Assembly: GCF_003663945.1 (NCBI RefSeq)
Contig: NZ_RCCH01000004.1
Span: forward strand, 1-64,000
Direction: 5' to 3'
Source: Lacinutrix venerupis
Lineage (GTDB): Bacteria > Bacteroidota > Bacteroidia > Flavobacteriales > Flavobacteriaceae
DNA length: 64,000 nt
How positions within the stretch are numbered: the first letter of the stretch is position 1; every line of letters begins with the position of its first letter. Shown piece after piece: positions 53,087 to 63,309 of the stretch. The translations under genes and the position numbers were made by a program. The notes under the pieces were generated by a model. The model worked only from the letters and a program-made list of their open reading frames with translations. It had not been told where the DNA came from and made no database searches.

Positions 53087-55693
53087 ATGAATTTTAATAA
53101 TTATACAATAAAATCTCAAGAAGCTATACAGCAAGCACAACAGCTTGCTCAAAGCTATGGGCATCAACAAATTGAAAACGAACATATTTTTAAATCAATT
53201 TTTGAAGTAGACGAAAATGTATTACCATTTATTTTAAAGAAAATGAATGTTAATATTCCAATGCTAAAACAAATTTTAGATAAACAAATTGAAAGTTTTT
53301 CAAAAGTTACAGGAGGAGAATTAAGCATATCGCGTGAAGCCTCTAAAGCTTTAAATGAAGCGTCTATTATCGCAAAAGATATGAACGATGAGTTTGTTTC
53401 TATAGAACATTTAATTTTAGCAATTTTCAAGTCTAATAGCAAAATTGCTCAGGTATTAAAAGATCAAGGTGTTACAGAAAAAAACTTAAAAGCAAGCATA
53501 AATGAGTTAAGACAAGGAAATCGTGTAACATCTCAAAGTCAAGAGGACACTTACAACTCTTTAAACAAATATGCTAAAAATTTAAATCAGTTAGCTAAAG
53601 ATGGGAAATTAGATCCTGTAATTGGACGCGATGAAGAAATTAGAAGAATTCTTCAAATTTTATCTCGTAGAACAAAAAACAATCCAATTTTAGTAGGAGA
53701 ACCAGGAACCGGAAAAACCGCAATTGCTGAAGGTTTAGCACATAGAATTGTAGATGGAGACATTCCAGAAAACTTAGTAGATAAGCAAATATTTGCATTA
53801 GATATGGGAGCTCTTATTGCAGGAGCTAAATTTAAAGGTGAGTTTGAAGAGCGCTTAAAAGCAGTAATAAAAGAAGTAACAAACAGCAATGGTGATATTG
53901 TTTTGTTTATAGACGAAATACACACACTTGTAGGTGCTGGCGGCGGACAAGGTGCTATGGATGCAGCTAATATTTTAAAACCAGCACTAGCCAGAGGCGA
54001 GTTACGCGCAATTGGAGCAACCACTTTAGACGAGTACCAAAAGTATTTTGAAAAAGACAAAGCACTAGAACGTCGTTTTCAAAAAGTAATGGTAGACGAA
54101 CCAGATACAGAAAGTGCCATATCTATTTTACGAGGTATTAAAGAAAAGTACGAAACACACCATAAAGTACGTATAAAAGATGAAGCCATTATTGGTGCTG
54201 TAGAATTATCTACACGCTATATTACTAATCGTTTTTTACCAGATAAAGCTATAGACTTAATGGATGAAGCGGCTTCTAAATTGCGCATGGAAATAAATTC
54301 TAAACCAGAAGAATTAGATGTTTTAGACCGAAAAGTCATGCAGTTAGAAATTGAAATAGAAGCTATTAAACGCGAAAAAGATGAAGTAAAATTAAAATCT
54401 CTACGCAGTGACTTAGCAAATTTAAAAGAAGAACGAAACGAAATTAATGCTAAATGGAAAAGTGAAAAAGAACTTGTTGATAATATTCAAAACACAAAAC
54501 AGGATATTGAAAACTTTAAAATTGAAGCAGAAAAAGCGGAGCGTGAAGGTAATTACGGTAAAGTAGCAGAGCTTAGATACGGTAAAATTAAAGAAGCTCA
54601 AGAAGCTCTTGAAAAATTACAAGCCGAATTAAAAACACAGTCTGAAACATCCTTAATAAAAGAAGAAGTTACCTACGAGGACATTGCAGAAGTTGTTGCA
54701 AAATGGACAGGCATTCCTCTTACCAAAATGCTACAAAGTGATAGAGAAAAACTCTTGAAACTTGAAGATGAGTTACATAAACGTGTTGTAGGTCAAGAAG
54801 AAGCTATAACAGCTGTAAGTGATGCTGTACGCCGTAGTAGAGCCGGTTTGCAAAACCCACAAAAACCAATTGGAACCTTTTTATTTTTAGGAACTACTGG
54901 TGTTGGTAAAACAGAACTCGCTAAAGCTTTAGCAGAATATTTATTTGATGACGAAAGCGCATTAACACGTATAGATATGAGTGAGTACCAAGAGCGTCAT
55001 GCTGTAAGTAGACTTGTTGGTGCACCTCCAGGATATGTAGGCTATGATGAAGGTGGACAACTTACAGAGGCTGTGAGAAGAAAACCATACTCTGTAGTTT
55101 TATTAGATGAAATTGAAAAAGCACATCCAGACACTTTTAATATTCTATTACAAGTTTTAGACGAAGGACATTTAACCGATAACAAAGGTCGTACTGCAGA
55201 TTTTAAAAACACCATTATAATTATGACCTCTAATATGGGAAGTCAAATTATACAAGAACGTTTTGACACCGTTAAAGATTTAGATACTGCAATGGAATCT
55301 GCCAAAATAGATGTATTAGGCTTATTAAAACAATCTGTAAGACCAGAGTTTTTAAATAGAATTGATGATACTATTCTATTTACACCTTTAACTAAAGAAA
55401 ATATTAATAAAATTGTTAGCCTTCAATTAAAGAGCATTACAAAAATGATTGCTAAACAAGGTATTACATTTGATGCCACACAAGAAGCAATCGAATATTT
55501 ATCTGAAAAAGGATACGAACCAGAATTTGGCGCAAGACCAGTAAAAAGAGTTATACAAAAAGAAGTTTTAAATGCTTTAAGTAAAGAAATTCTTTCTGGA
55601 AAAGTTACAACAGATAGTGTAATATTATTAGATGCTTTTGACAAAAAATTAGTGTTTAGAAATCAAGGCGATTTAGTATCTGATGCACTTTAA
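53087..55693 (+). CDS. clpB: ATP-dependent chaperone ClpB
   Basis: Hexameric disaggregase working with DnaK after heat stress. 868 residues: N-domain with two Clp repeats ([19 protein letters not shown] on), NBD1 with Walker [11 protein letters not shown] and Walker [12 protein letters not shown], coiled-coil M-domain about 400-530 that marks ClpB rather than ClpA/C, NBD2 with [11 protein letters not shown] and [11 protein letters not shown], and a C-terminal domain with EFGARPVKR. Two ATPase sites are intact. Single-gene unit. Confidence 0.97.
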   Translation: MNFNNYTIKSQEAIQQAQQLAQSYGHQQIENEHIFKSIFEVDENVLPFILKKMNVNIPMLKQILDKQIESFSKVTGGELSISREASKALNEASIIAKDMNDEFVSIEHLILAIFKSNSKIAQVLKDQGVTEKNLKASINELRQGNRVTSQSQEDTYNSLNKYAKNLNQLAKDGKLDPVIGRDEEIRRILQILSRRTKNNPILVGEPGTGKTAIAEGLAHRIVDGDIPENLVDKQIFALDMGALIAGAKFKGEFEERLKAVIKEVTNSNGDIVLFIDEIHTLVGAGGGQGAMDAANILKPALARGELRAIGATTLDEYQKYFEKDKALERRFQKVMVDEPDTESAISILRGIKEKYETHHKVRIKDEAIIGAVELSTRYITNRFLPDKAIDLMDEAASKLRMEINSKPEELDVLDRKVMQLEIEIEAIKREKDEVKLKSLRSDLANLKEERNEINAKWKSEKELVDNIQNTKQDIENFKIEAEKAEREGNYGKVAELRYGKIKEAQEALEKLQAELKTQSETSLIKEEVTYEDIAEVVAKWTGIPLTKMLQSDREKLLKLEDELHKRVVGQEEAITAVSDAVRRSRAGLQNPQKPIGTFLFLGTTGVGKTELAKALAEYLFDDESALTRIDMSEYQERHAVSRLVGAPPGYVGYDEGGQLTEAVRRKPYSVVLLDEIEKAHPDTFNILLQVLDEGHLTDNKGRTADFKNTIIIMTSNMGSQIIQERFDTVKDLDTAMESAKIDVLGLLKQSVRPEFLNRIDDTILFTPLTKENINKIVSLQLKSITKMIAKQGITFDATQEAIEYLSEKGYEPEFGARPVKRVIQKEVLNALSKEILSGKVTTDSVILLDAFDKKLVFRNQGDLVSDAL

Positions 55694-55774
55694 GTTAAGT
55701 GAAGTTTAACTTAAAATCATAAAGTATTGTTAAACATAAAATAAACAAAACTACAGCACGTTTTCATAATAATG

Positions 55775-55837
55775 GTTAGTTAGTTAGTTAGTTTGAAAAA
55801 GCAACAAGAGACATATAGTGTTAATTGTTGCTTTTTT
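55775..55837 (+). terminator. clpB terminator with a preceding GTTA tandem repeat
   Basis: Stem AAAAAGCAACAA (55796-55807) / TTGTTGCTTTTTT (55825-55837) with a 17-base loop and T run. Just before it is (GTTA)4-GTT at 55775-55793. The remaining spacer up to 56009 (more than 300 bases in all) shows nothing else I can name. Confidence 0.75.
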
Positions 55838-56009
55838 ATTTTTTTATAATTTAAATTTTAGCAACTTATTTCTTCCATTTATAAACAAAATCTTACAAAT
55901 ATTACATTTAAACTGTATTTTTAATCAAAAAATAGATGTATTGTATTAATATTTAGAAAATAACATTCCTTTTTTGTATCTTACAAAATTAAGACTAGCT
56001 ACTAATATT

Positions 56010-56411
56010 ATGGGAATGTTTAAATATTACAATCTACCGCACGCAGAAGTATTTATTTTTGACGATTTCCTAATTAAACAAGTTAAAGAAGGTGAACTTG
56101 TTTCTTACAAAGAAACAGAAACATTTAAAGAACTTTTAGACATACATTTTAAAAATAAAAAAGTGGCGTACATTTCTAATAGAGTACATTCTTTTTCTAT
56201 AAATCCTATGGTGTATAAAGAAGCTGAAAAAATCCCTAACTTAATTGCTGTTGCAATAATTCCTGGGAGCGAAAGTATGCGATCTAATGCAGAGTTTGAA
56301 AAGCAATTTTACCATAAACCTTATGGAATTTTCGACAATCTTACAGATGCTATTGCTTGGGTAAAAACTGTATTCGACAAAGAAAAAGTTAACAATAAAA
56401 AAATAATATAA
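56010..56411 (+). CDS. SpoIIAA-like (STAS-fold) protein
   Basis: 133 residues from ATG 56010 (MGMFKYYNLPHAEVFIFDDF); the frame opens at TTG 55974, but those residues have no family look. The arrangement VFIFDDFLIKQVKEGELV, KKVAYISNRVHSFSINPMVY, LIAVAIIPGSESMR, EKQFYHKPYGIFDNLTDAIAWV resembles small SpoIIAA/STAS-like proteins common in Flavobacteria. Function unknown. Convergent with mqo, two bases apart. Confidence 0.65.
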   Translation: MGMFKYYNLPHAEVFIFDDFLIKQVKEGELVSYKETETFKELLDIHFKNKKVAYISNRVHSFSINPMVYKEAEKIPNLIAVAIIPGSESMRSNAEFEKQFYHKPYGIFDNLTDAIAWVKTVFDKEKVNNKKII

Positions 56412-56413
56412 TT

Positions 56414-57901
56414 TTAAAGTTGTAAAGCTTTAGCTGAATTATTAATTGCTTTTTTAAATGACTCAGGTGTTATTTCTGCTTTCCATAGAGAAACAATTTC
56501 CTCTAACTTTTCTTTACCTTCTTTAGAATTTACTATTTCTGGAAAAGCGGTTTCAAAAACTTCTAACATAACATGTACCGCTGTTGATGCTCCTGGAGAT
56601 GCACCAAGTAAGCATGTTATACTACCATCTTTACTTTTTACCACTTCAGTACCAAACTGAAGTTTCCCTCTTTCAAAATCATCTTTTTTAATAATTTGAA
56701 CTCGTTGTCCGGCTACTAATATTTCCCAATCTTCACTTTTTGCATTTTTTACAAACTTACGTAAATCGTTCATTCTGTCTTCGTGAGATGCTGTAACCTG
56801 CTCTATTAAATATTTTGTAAGTGGTAAGTTATCCCAAAACGCATTTAACATAGGCTTTACATTATCTCCTTTTATAGATTTAAATAAATCTAAAAACGAG
56901 CCTTGTTTTAAAAATTTAGGACTAAATCCTGCAAAAGGACCAAATATTAACTGTTTTTCTCCATCAATAAAACGAGTATCTAAATGCGGTGTAGACATTG
57001 GCGGATCTTTAGGTCCTGCTTTACTATATACTTTAGCGTGATGTTTTTTTATTATGTCTTTATTTTTACACACCAGCCACTCACCACTTACAGGAAAACC
57101 TCCATAACCTTCTTTTTCTTCTATCTCAACTTTTTGCAACAATAGTAAACTTCCTCCTCCAGCACCAATAAAAACATGTTCTGCATCAAGAAATTGTTTC
57201 TTTTTAGTTTTAGTATTTTCTACAATTACAGACCACTCTACCGTATCATCTGGATCAATATCTAAAACTTCTTCATTACATTGTACTTTAGTATTGTATT
57301 TAGTTTCTAAAATATGGAAAAGTTTTTGAGTTAAAGCTCCAAAATTCATCTCTACACCACGTTCAATCCTTGTCGCAGCCATAACCTCATCCTCACTCCT
57401 ATTTGCAACTATTAATGGAAACCATTCTTTCATTTTCTCTAAAGCATCTGTAAACTCTATGCTTTCAAACATAAAATTAGTTCTTAAGGCTTCAAATCTT
57501 TTCTTTAAAAAACTTACATTCTCCTCTCCTGTTACCCAACTATGATGCGGAACGGAATTAATAAATTCTCTAGGACTATCTAATAAATTTTCTTCAATTA
57601 AATAACTCCAAAATTGTTTAGACAATTCAAACTGCGTACAAATACTATATGCTTTCGTACAATCTACTGTGCTTCCTTTTTCTGGTGTATAGTTTAATTC
57701 ACAAAGTGCAGAATGTCCTGTTCCCGCATTATTCCAAGCAGCAGAACTCTCTAATGCTACATTATCTAAACGTTCTAGAATTAAAATATTAAGTTCTGGT
57801 TTAACAAGCTTTGTTAACAAGGCTAAAGTTGCCGTCATTATTCCTGCGCCTACACATATTAAATCATAATCTTTATTTACATCTGTTTTTTTTAAACTCA
57901 T
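56414..57901 (-). CDS. mqo: Malate:quinone oxidoreductase
   Basis: Membrane-associated FAD enzyme that oxidises malate and feeds electrons to quinone, in place of or beside malate dehydrogenase. 495 residues: FAD motif YDLICVGAGIMTATLALL, AWNNAGTGHSALCELNYTP, GAGGGSLLLLQK, FPVSGEWLVCK, FGPFAGFSPKFLK and GASPGASTAVHVML near the end. Length and motifs are typical. With the two aconitases it gives three TCA-cycle enzymes in this window, though in separate units. Confidence 0.96.
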   Translation of the reverse strand: MSLKKTDVNKDYDLICVGAGIMTATLALLTKLVKPELNILILERLDNVALESSAAWNNAGTGHSALCELNYTPEKGSTVDCTKAYSICTQFELSKQFWSYLIEENLLDSPREFINSVPHHSWVTGEENVSFLKKRFEALRTNFMFESIEFTDALEKMKEWFPLIVANRSEDEVMAATRIERGVEMNFGALTQKLFHILETKYNTKVQCNEEVLDIDPDDTVEWSVIVENTKTKKKQFLDAEHVFIGAGGGSLLLLQKVEIEEKEGYGGFPVSGEWLVCKNKDIIKKHHAKVYSKAGPKDPPMSTPHLDTRFIDGEKQLIFGPFAGFSPKFLKQGSFLDLFKSIKGDNVKPMLNAFWDNLPLTKYLIEQVTASHEDRMNDLRKFVKNAKSEDWEILVAGQRVQIIKKDDFERGKLQFGTEVVKSKDGSITCLLGASPGASTAVHVMLEVFETAFPEIVNSKEGKEKLEEIVSLWKAEITPESFKKAINNSAKALQL

Positions 57902-57993
57902 TCCGTTAATTTTAGGCTAAATATAAAATATTAATTAGAAAGATAAATTCATTTTAATACCTTTAAAACTCTAAACAATTCAACTCTATAGTC

Positions 57994-58509
57994 ATGAAAA
58001 AGTTAATTATTTTATTATCCATTATTACAACATTTTCCTGTTTAAAAGCCCAAAATAATAATGAGGATGATAAAAAAATTACTACTACAACGTATTACAT
58101 TGTTAGGCATGCAGAAAAAGATAATAAGCCTGCAAACAACCCTAAACTACTACCTGAAGGAAAACTAAGAGCTTTAAATTATGCTAAGTATTTTAAAAAT
58201 ATAAAGCTGGATGCCATTTACTCCACAAATTTTACACGCACAAAAAATACAGCATTACCTACTGCAAAATCTAAAAATTTAAAAACTATAATTTATAACG
58301 CTTTTGAAATAGACTATAACAAATTTAAAGATGAAACTAAAGGCAAAACCATATTTATAGTTGGGCATAGTAACACTATTTCAGATTTCGCAAACAATAT
58401 TATAGGCACTAAAGAATATAACGAAATTGATGAAACTGTTTATAATAATATGTATATTGTTACTATTACAGATAAAAAAATAAACCATCAACTTAAAACT
58501 ATAGATTAA
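57994..58509 (+). CDS. Histidine phosphatase family protein, exported
   Basis: 171 residues. The N-terminus MKKLIILLSIITTFSCLKAQ can be read as a lipobox (TFSC) or a signal-peptidase I site (LKAQ). The catalytic phospho-His is in YIVRHAEKDNKP, the second Arg in STNFTRTKNTALP, and the second His in VGHSNTISDFAN. A periplasmic phosphatase with unknown substrate, shorter than phosphoglycerate mutases. 35 bases before smpB. Confidence 0.85.
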   Translation: MKKLIILLSIITTFSCLKAQNNNEDDKKITTTTYYIVRHAEKDNKPANNPKLLPEGKLRALNYAKYFKNIKLDAIYSTNFTRTKNTALPTAKSKNLKTIIYNAFEIDYNKFKDETKGKTIFIVGHSNTISDFANNIIGTKEYNEIDETVYNNMYIVTITDKKINHQLKTID

Positions 58510-58529
58510 ATTAATACCATTAATTTTTT

Positions 58530-58537
58530 TAGCTTTG
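58530..58537 (+). promoter_or_regulatory. Possible -7 box of smpB, giving a near-leaderless mRNA
   Basis: TAGCTTTG fits TAnnTTTG, but only seven bases separate it from the smpB ATG at 58545. No TTG stands at the usual distance upstream, so the call is weak. Confidence 0.3.
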
Positions 58538-58544
58538 CCTCAAC

Positions 58545-59006
58545 ATGCAAAAAAAAATAAACATACTTAATAAAAAAGCTAAATTTCAATACGAAATATT
58601 AGATAAATATACTGCTGGAATAGTTTTAACAGGAACAGAGATTAAATCTATTAGAGATAGTAAAGCATCAATCGCCGAAAGTTTTTGTGAATTTAACGAA
58701 CAAAGTGAATTATTTGTTATTAACATGACTATTCAAGAATATGTTTATGGTAATTATTACAATCACGCACCAAAAGCAGAACGCAAACTTTTATTAAATA
58801 GAAAAGAACTAAAAAAACTAGAAAAAGAAGTTGCTAATTCTGGTTTAACAATTATACCATTACGATTATTTATAAACGAAAGAGGTTTTGCTAAACTAGA
58901 CATTGTTTTAGCTAAAGGTAAAAAACTTTATGATAAACGTGAGACTATTAAAGACCGTGACAATAAACGTGATTTAGCACGCATTAAAAAAGATTTTAAT
59001 AATTAA
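58545..59006 (+). CDS. smpB: SsrA-binding protein SmpB
   Basis: Partner of tmRNA in rescuing stalled ribosomes. 153 residues: start [24 protein letters not shown], then [59 protein letters not shown] and the basic tail [19 protein letters not shown]. All features of the family are present. The tmRNA gene itself is not in this window. Confidence 0.97.
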   Translation: MQKKINILNKKAKFQYEILDKYTAGIVLTGTEIKSIRDSKASIAESFCEFNEQSELFVINMTIQEYVYGNYYNHAPKAERKLLLNRKELKKLEKEVANSGLTIIPLRLFINERGFAKLDIVLAKGKKLYDKRETIKDRDNKRDLARIKKDFNN

Positions 59007-59011
59007 ATACA

Positions 59012-60631
59012 ATGTTGGTACTTTTAAAAAAAAATCTATTAGCTGTTGTATTATGCTTAATCACAACACAAGTAATTGGGCAAGAAAACAAGTATTTTAC
59101 AAGGTTTTATTTAAAGTTCCAACCGTCGTTACATTTTAATGCTCCAAACGATCTTTTAAATATTGGAACTTTAAACCTCTTAAAACAAGATTTCGATATT
59201 AAGATTACTAATGCATATAGCTTATCGAGCACACAAATAGAGGCTTTAGAAAAGCAATCTAAAAGCAATCACACTTTAAAAAACACGTTTAAAATAGAAG
59301 CTTTTTTAGATGACGAAGCTTCAAAAAAAGTACTAAACAAACTTCAAAAACTATCAGGTTTAATTTATGCTTACCAAGCAAACACAACGCCTATAAAACC
59401 TCCTCATGATATAGCACCTACAACCAGTAATTTCGAAAATAACCAAGGTTATATAGAACCTAATCCTGGACTAAATGTAAGACACGCATGGAATAATGGT
59501 GTAAATGGCGCAGGCGTAAATATTAGAACGGTAGAATATGGTATAAATACAAATCATGAAGATTTAGACCATACTAATGCTTTTTTAGCACCAAATACAA
59601 CAATAAATTCTAGCGCTACAGTAGCTTATACCGAACATGGTACAAAAGTAGCCGGAGCTATTTTTGCTGATAATGGTATTTACGGTGTAAGTGGTTTAGC
59701 TCACGGTGCAAATGAATATATATTGTATCCAGAATGGACAGAAGAATATGGATATAATCGCGTTTTAGCAGTTTCTAATGCCATTGCAAATTCCAGTGCA
59801 GGAGATATTATTATTTACGAGATGCAAACTACAGGTCAAAATGGAGAATATGTCCTTGCCGAATATTCGCAAGCCATTTGGGATCTTACTAAAGCAGCTA
59901 CAGATGCAGGTATTGTAATTGTTGCTGCCGCAGGAAATGGTGGCGAAAATTTAGATGATGTTTTTTATAATAGTTATAACGCCAGAGGAGACAGTGGAGC
60001 AATAATTGTTGGTGCAGGATCATCTAACACAGCCCATAATAAATTAAGCTTTTCTACTTATGGCTCTCGTGTTAACATTCAAGCTTGGGGACAAAACGTA
60101 TATACAACAGGACAAGGCTCTTGCGATATTGTTATAGGTAACGATTTTAATCAAACTTACAGCAGTTGTTTTAACGGCACAAGTTCTGCAACAGCTCTTG
60201 CTGGTGGTTTTACAGCTGTTTTACAATCATACAACTTTGCTTTAACAGGAAGCTATTTAACATCTCAAGAATTAAGAAATTTAATAGTTACCACAGGAAT
60301 CCCTCAAGGCTCTGGTGGCAACATTGGACCTTTTCCTAATATGGAGGCTGCAATGCTTGCGCTAGAAAATACGCTTAGTGTAAAAACAGAAAACTCAATA
60401 GTTTTTAATATGTATCCAAATCCTTCAAAAGGCATATTAAATATTAATTTAAAAAATGCTAATAACGCAACTAGTTTAAAAATTCACAATGTATTAGCAC
60501 AGCAGGTTTTTTCTAAAAAATTAAACAGAAAAAACAATACAATATCTCTTAAAAATTTATCTAAAGGATTGTATTTAGTTACTTTAGAAAACGAAAATAC
60601 AATCACTACAAAAAAGTTAGTAATTAATTAA
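59012..60631 (+). CDS. S8-like serine peptidase with T9SS sorting domain, Glu at Asp site
   Basis: 539 residues. Signal peptide ending VIGQ, a propeptide-like region to about 150, then a subtilisin fold. Ser391 is in GTSSATALAGG and His209 in EHGTKVAGAIF. The usual D(S/T)G motif is replaced by IRTVEYGINTNHEDL, putting Glu175 where the catalytic Asp belongs; related Glu-type sequences exist in some S8 subgroups (from memory). The C-terminus (MYPNPSKGILNINL ... GLYLVTLENE) is a type A T9SS domain, so it is secreted through the outer membrane. Starts 5 bases after smpB. Confidence 0.87.
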   Translation: MLVLLKKNLLAVVLCLITTQVIGQENKYFTRFYLKFQPSLHFNAPNDLLNIGTLNLLKQDFDIKITNAYSLSSTQIEALEKQSKSNHTLKNTFKIEAFLDDEASKKVLNKLQKLSGLIYAYQANTTPIKPPHDIAPTTSNFENNQGYIEPNPGLNVRHAWNNGVNGAGVNIRTVEYGINTNHEDLDHTNAFLAPNTTINSSATVAYTEHGTKVAGAIFADNGIYGVSGLAHGANEYILYPEWTEEYGYNRVLAVSNAIANSSAGDIIIYEMQTTGQNGEYVLAEYSQAIWDLTKAATDAGIVIVAAAGNGGENLDDVFYNSYNARGDSGAIIVGAGSSNTAHNKLSFSTYGSRVNIQAWGQNVYTTGQGSCDIVIGNDFNQTYSSCFNGTSSATALAGGFTAVLQSYNFALTGSYLTSQELRNLIVTTGIPQGSGGNIGPFPNMEAAMLALENTLSVKTENSIVFNMYPNPSKGILNINLKNANNATSLKIHNVLAQQVFSKKLNRKNNTISLKNLSKGLYLVTLENENTITTKKLVIN

Positions 60632-60688
60632 AGTTACGTTAAATCTAAAATTTTAATTATTAAATTTATTTAAGTTTGGTTTTACGCA

Positions 60689-60717
60689 GGCAACCTTTTT
60701 ATAAAAAAGAGCGTCTA
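60689..60717 (+). promoter_or_regulatory. ECF-sigma-type promoter of the DUF5686 gene
   Basis: GGCAACC (60689-60695), 16 bases, CGTCTA (60712-60717), 25 bases before the ATG. This is the -35/-10 form used by ECF sigma factors in other phyla (AAC ... CGTC), and unlike the housekeeping TTG / TAnnTTTG form seen elsewhere here. ACGC / GCGT arms also flank it. Confidence 0.5.
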
Positions 60718-60742
60718 TACTAATAGAAACATAAACCAACTT

Positions 60743-63211
60743 ATGAAAAAAAAATTACTCCTATTTTTTACAGCTATCACTTCAGTATTTACTTACGCTC
60801 AAATTACTGGAAACGTAACATCTAATATTAATGAAACACTACCTTTTGTTAACGTTTATATAAACGACACGTATATAGGTACAACTACAAACGAAGACGG
60901 AAACTATACATTAGACGTTAATAAAACAGGTAATTACACTATTGTTTTTCAATATTTAGGTTTTAAAACTCTTAAAAAAACAGTTAACATCTTAAAACTT
61001 CCATTTGTTTTAAATGCTAAACTTATAGAGGAAAATATTTCTTTAAGCGAAGTTGTTATTAATTCTGAAGAAAATCCAGCCAATCAAATAATACGAAATA
61101 CGATTGCCAAACGTAAAGATGTTTTAGAAAAATTAAATGAATATAAAGCAGACTTTTATTCTCGTGGACTTATAAAAATTAAAGATGCTCCTAAAACAAT
61201 TTTTGGACAAGAAGTTGACGATATGCTAGATACAGAATTAGACTCAACAAGAAGCGGCATAATTTATTTATCTGAAACCATTTCTAAAATCGAATACCAA
61301 AAACCAAAACGATTAAAAGAGAAAATTTTAGCCTCAAAAGTAAGTGGTGATGCTAGTGGTTTTAGCTTTAACAACGCTACAGACGTAAATTATAATTTTT
61401 ATAATAATACAATAGAACTTGGCAATACCGTCATCTCTCCTATTGCAGATTACGCCTTTAATTATTACAAGTATAAATTAGAAGGCACCTTTTACGATGA
61501 TAAAAACAACCTTATAAATAAAATATTAATTACACCTAAAAGAGACAATGATGCCGCATTCTCTGGTTATATTTATATTGTAGAAGACCAATGGTTAATT
61601 TATGCAACAGATGTAACAATTACTGGTAAACGCACAGGAATTCCTCCTATAGATTTATTAACCTTAAAACAAACGTTTTCTTATTCAGATACAGATAATA
61701 TTTGGGCATTAATTTCTCAAACCATAGATTTTAAATATGGCCTTTTAGGCTTTAAAGGAGAAGGTAAGTTTACCGCAGTATATAGTAATTACGATTTTAC
61801 ACCAGAATTTGACGCTAAACACTTTACAAGAGAAATTCTTTCTTTCGAAGAAAATTCTAATAAAAAAGATTCTATTTTTTGGGAAGAAAAACGTCCTGTT
61901 CCTTTAACTAGCGAAGAATCTACAGATTATCTAAAAAAAGACAGCATTCAATTAGTTAAAGAATCTAAACCATATTTAGATTCTATAGATAATAAAAACA
62001 ACAAATTTAGATTAGGAAATATACTTGGTGGATATAGTTACCAAAACTCACATAAAAATTATCGTTTTAGTGTAGATTCTCCTATTAAAAAAATAACTTT
62101 TAATACCGTACAAGGCTGGAATGCAACTTTAGGCATGCAATACACCAAAAATTACGACGAGTACAAACGTTACTTTAGTATTTCTGGAGATGTTAATTAT
62201 GGCGAAGCAGACGATCGCTTGCGCGGAACCATATATGCTCGTTATAGATTTAATCGTATAAACAAACGTTTTATCTCACTTTCTGGAGGAGTTAAAACAG
62301 AACAATTTAATAGTCTTAATCCTATCTCTAATACAGAGAATTTAGTTAGCACATTATTGTTTGAAGATAACTATATGAAGCTTTATGACAAAAGCTTTGT
62401 ACAAGGTCAATTTTACCAAGAATTATTTAATGGCTTTACATTAAATTCTAGCTTAGCTTTCGAGCGCAGAAAAGCACTTTTTAACAACTCCGATTATGTA
62501 TTGGTTAATGAAGTTAGAGATAGCTACACTAGCAATAATCCTTTAAACGAAACAGATTATATTACTCAACCTTTTAACACACACAACATTGCGAAGTTAA
62601 ATATAAACACAACTATTAACTTTGCTCAAGATTATTTAAGCTATCCAGATGGCAAATACAATATCCCAAACAGAAAATACCCAACACTGTATTTAGCATA
62701 CGAAAAAGGATTTGCTGCAACTAACTCCAATTACAATTTCGACCAATTTAAAGCGCGATTAAGACAGAGAATAGATTTAGGAAACAAAGGAGAATTTGAG
62801 TATGATGCACAAGGTGGTATTTTTTCAAATGCAAATAATATAGCCTTTATGGATTATAAACATTTTAACGGCAACCAAACCAATGTAAAACTTGATGGCT
62901 CTTACTTAACTTCATTTAAAAACTTGCCATATTATACTTTAAGCACTAATAATAATTATGCCGAAATTCATGTCGAACAACGTTTTAACGGTTATATTTT
63001 AAACAAAATACCACTATTAAATAAACTTAATTTTAATCTTATTTTAGGAGCAAAAGCAGCATTTACTCAAGATAACAAACCTTATTCTGAATATTCTATT
63101 GGCGTAGATAATATCGGGTTTGGTAAATATCGCTTTTTACGTGTAGATTATGTACGTTCTTACCAAAGCGGCTTTTTAAACGATGCTATTATGTTTGGAA
63201 TTAGCTTTTAA
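60743..63211 (+). CDS. DUF5686 and carboxypeptidase-regulatory-like outer-membrane protein
   Basis: 822 residues. Signal peptide MKKKLLLFFTAITSVFTYAQ. A carboxypeptidase-regulatory-like domain (TonB-receptor plug-like, about 21-105; LPFVNVYINDTYIGTTTNEDG) is followed by the DUF5686 region with many beta strands, including KADFYSRGLIKIKDAP, RLGNILGGYSYQNSH, and a C-terminal barrel ending VDYVRSYQSGFLNDAIMFGISF. It looks like an outer-membrane barrel without the TonB box or plug of a full SusC receptor. An ECF-type promoter lies before it. Function unknown. Confidence 0.8.
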   Translation: MKKKLLLFFTAITSVFTYAQITGNVTSNINETLPFVNVYINDTYIGTTTNEDGNYTLDVNKTGNYTIVFQYLGFKTLKKTVNILKLPFVLNAKLIEENISLSEVVINSEENPANQIIRNTIAKRKDVLEKLNEYKADFYSRGLIKIKDAPKTIFGQEVDDMLDTELDSTRSGIIYLSETISKIEYQKPKRLKEKILASKVSGDASGFSFNNATDVNYNFYNNTIELGNTVISPIADYAFNYYKYKLEGTFYDDKNNLINKILITPKRDNDAAFSGYIYIVEDQWLIYATDVTITGKRTGIPPIDLLTLKQTFSYSDTDNIWALISQTIDFKYGLLGFKGEGKFTAVYSNYDFTPEFDAKHFTREILSFEENSNKKDSIFWEEKRPVPLTSEESTDYLKKDSIQLVKESKPYLDSIDNKNNKFRLGNILGGYSYQNSHKNYRFSVDSPIKKITFNTVQGWNATLGMQYTKNYDEYKRYFSISGDVNYGEADDRLRGTIYARYRFNRINKRFISLSGGVKTEQFNSLNPISNTENLVSTLLFEDNYMKLYDKSFVQGQFYQELFNGFTLNSSLAFERRKALFNNSDYVLVNEVRDSYTSNNPLNETDYITQPFNTHNIAKLNINTTINFAQDYLSYPDGKYNIPNRKYPTLYLAYEKGFAATNSNYNFDQFKARLRQRIDLGNKGEFEYDAQGGIFSNANNIAFMDYKHFNGNQTNVKLDGSYLTSFKNLPYYTLSTNNNYAEIHVEQRFNGYILNKIPLLNKLNFNLILGAKAAFTQDNKPYSEYSIGVDNIGFGKYRFLRVDYVRSYQSGFLNDAIMFGISF

Positions 63212-63309
63212 GCCATTTATTTAAAAACAATAAAATGCTATAAGTAGCTACATCTAATTTGTTAAAAATAATTACTAACTTAAGCAGTAATAATTAAAAC
63301 TCATCAATT

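Noticed and set aside
53653-54060. 135-codon frame antisense to clpB
   Set aside because: Lies wholly inside the first ATPase domain of clpB with no start context or family features.
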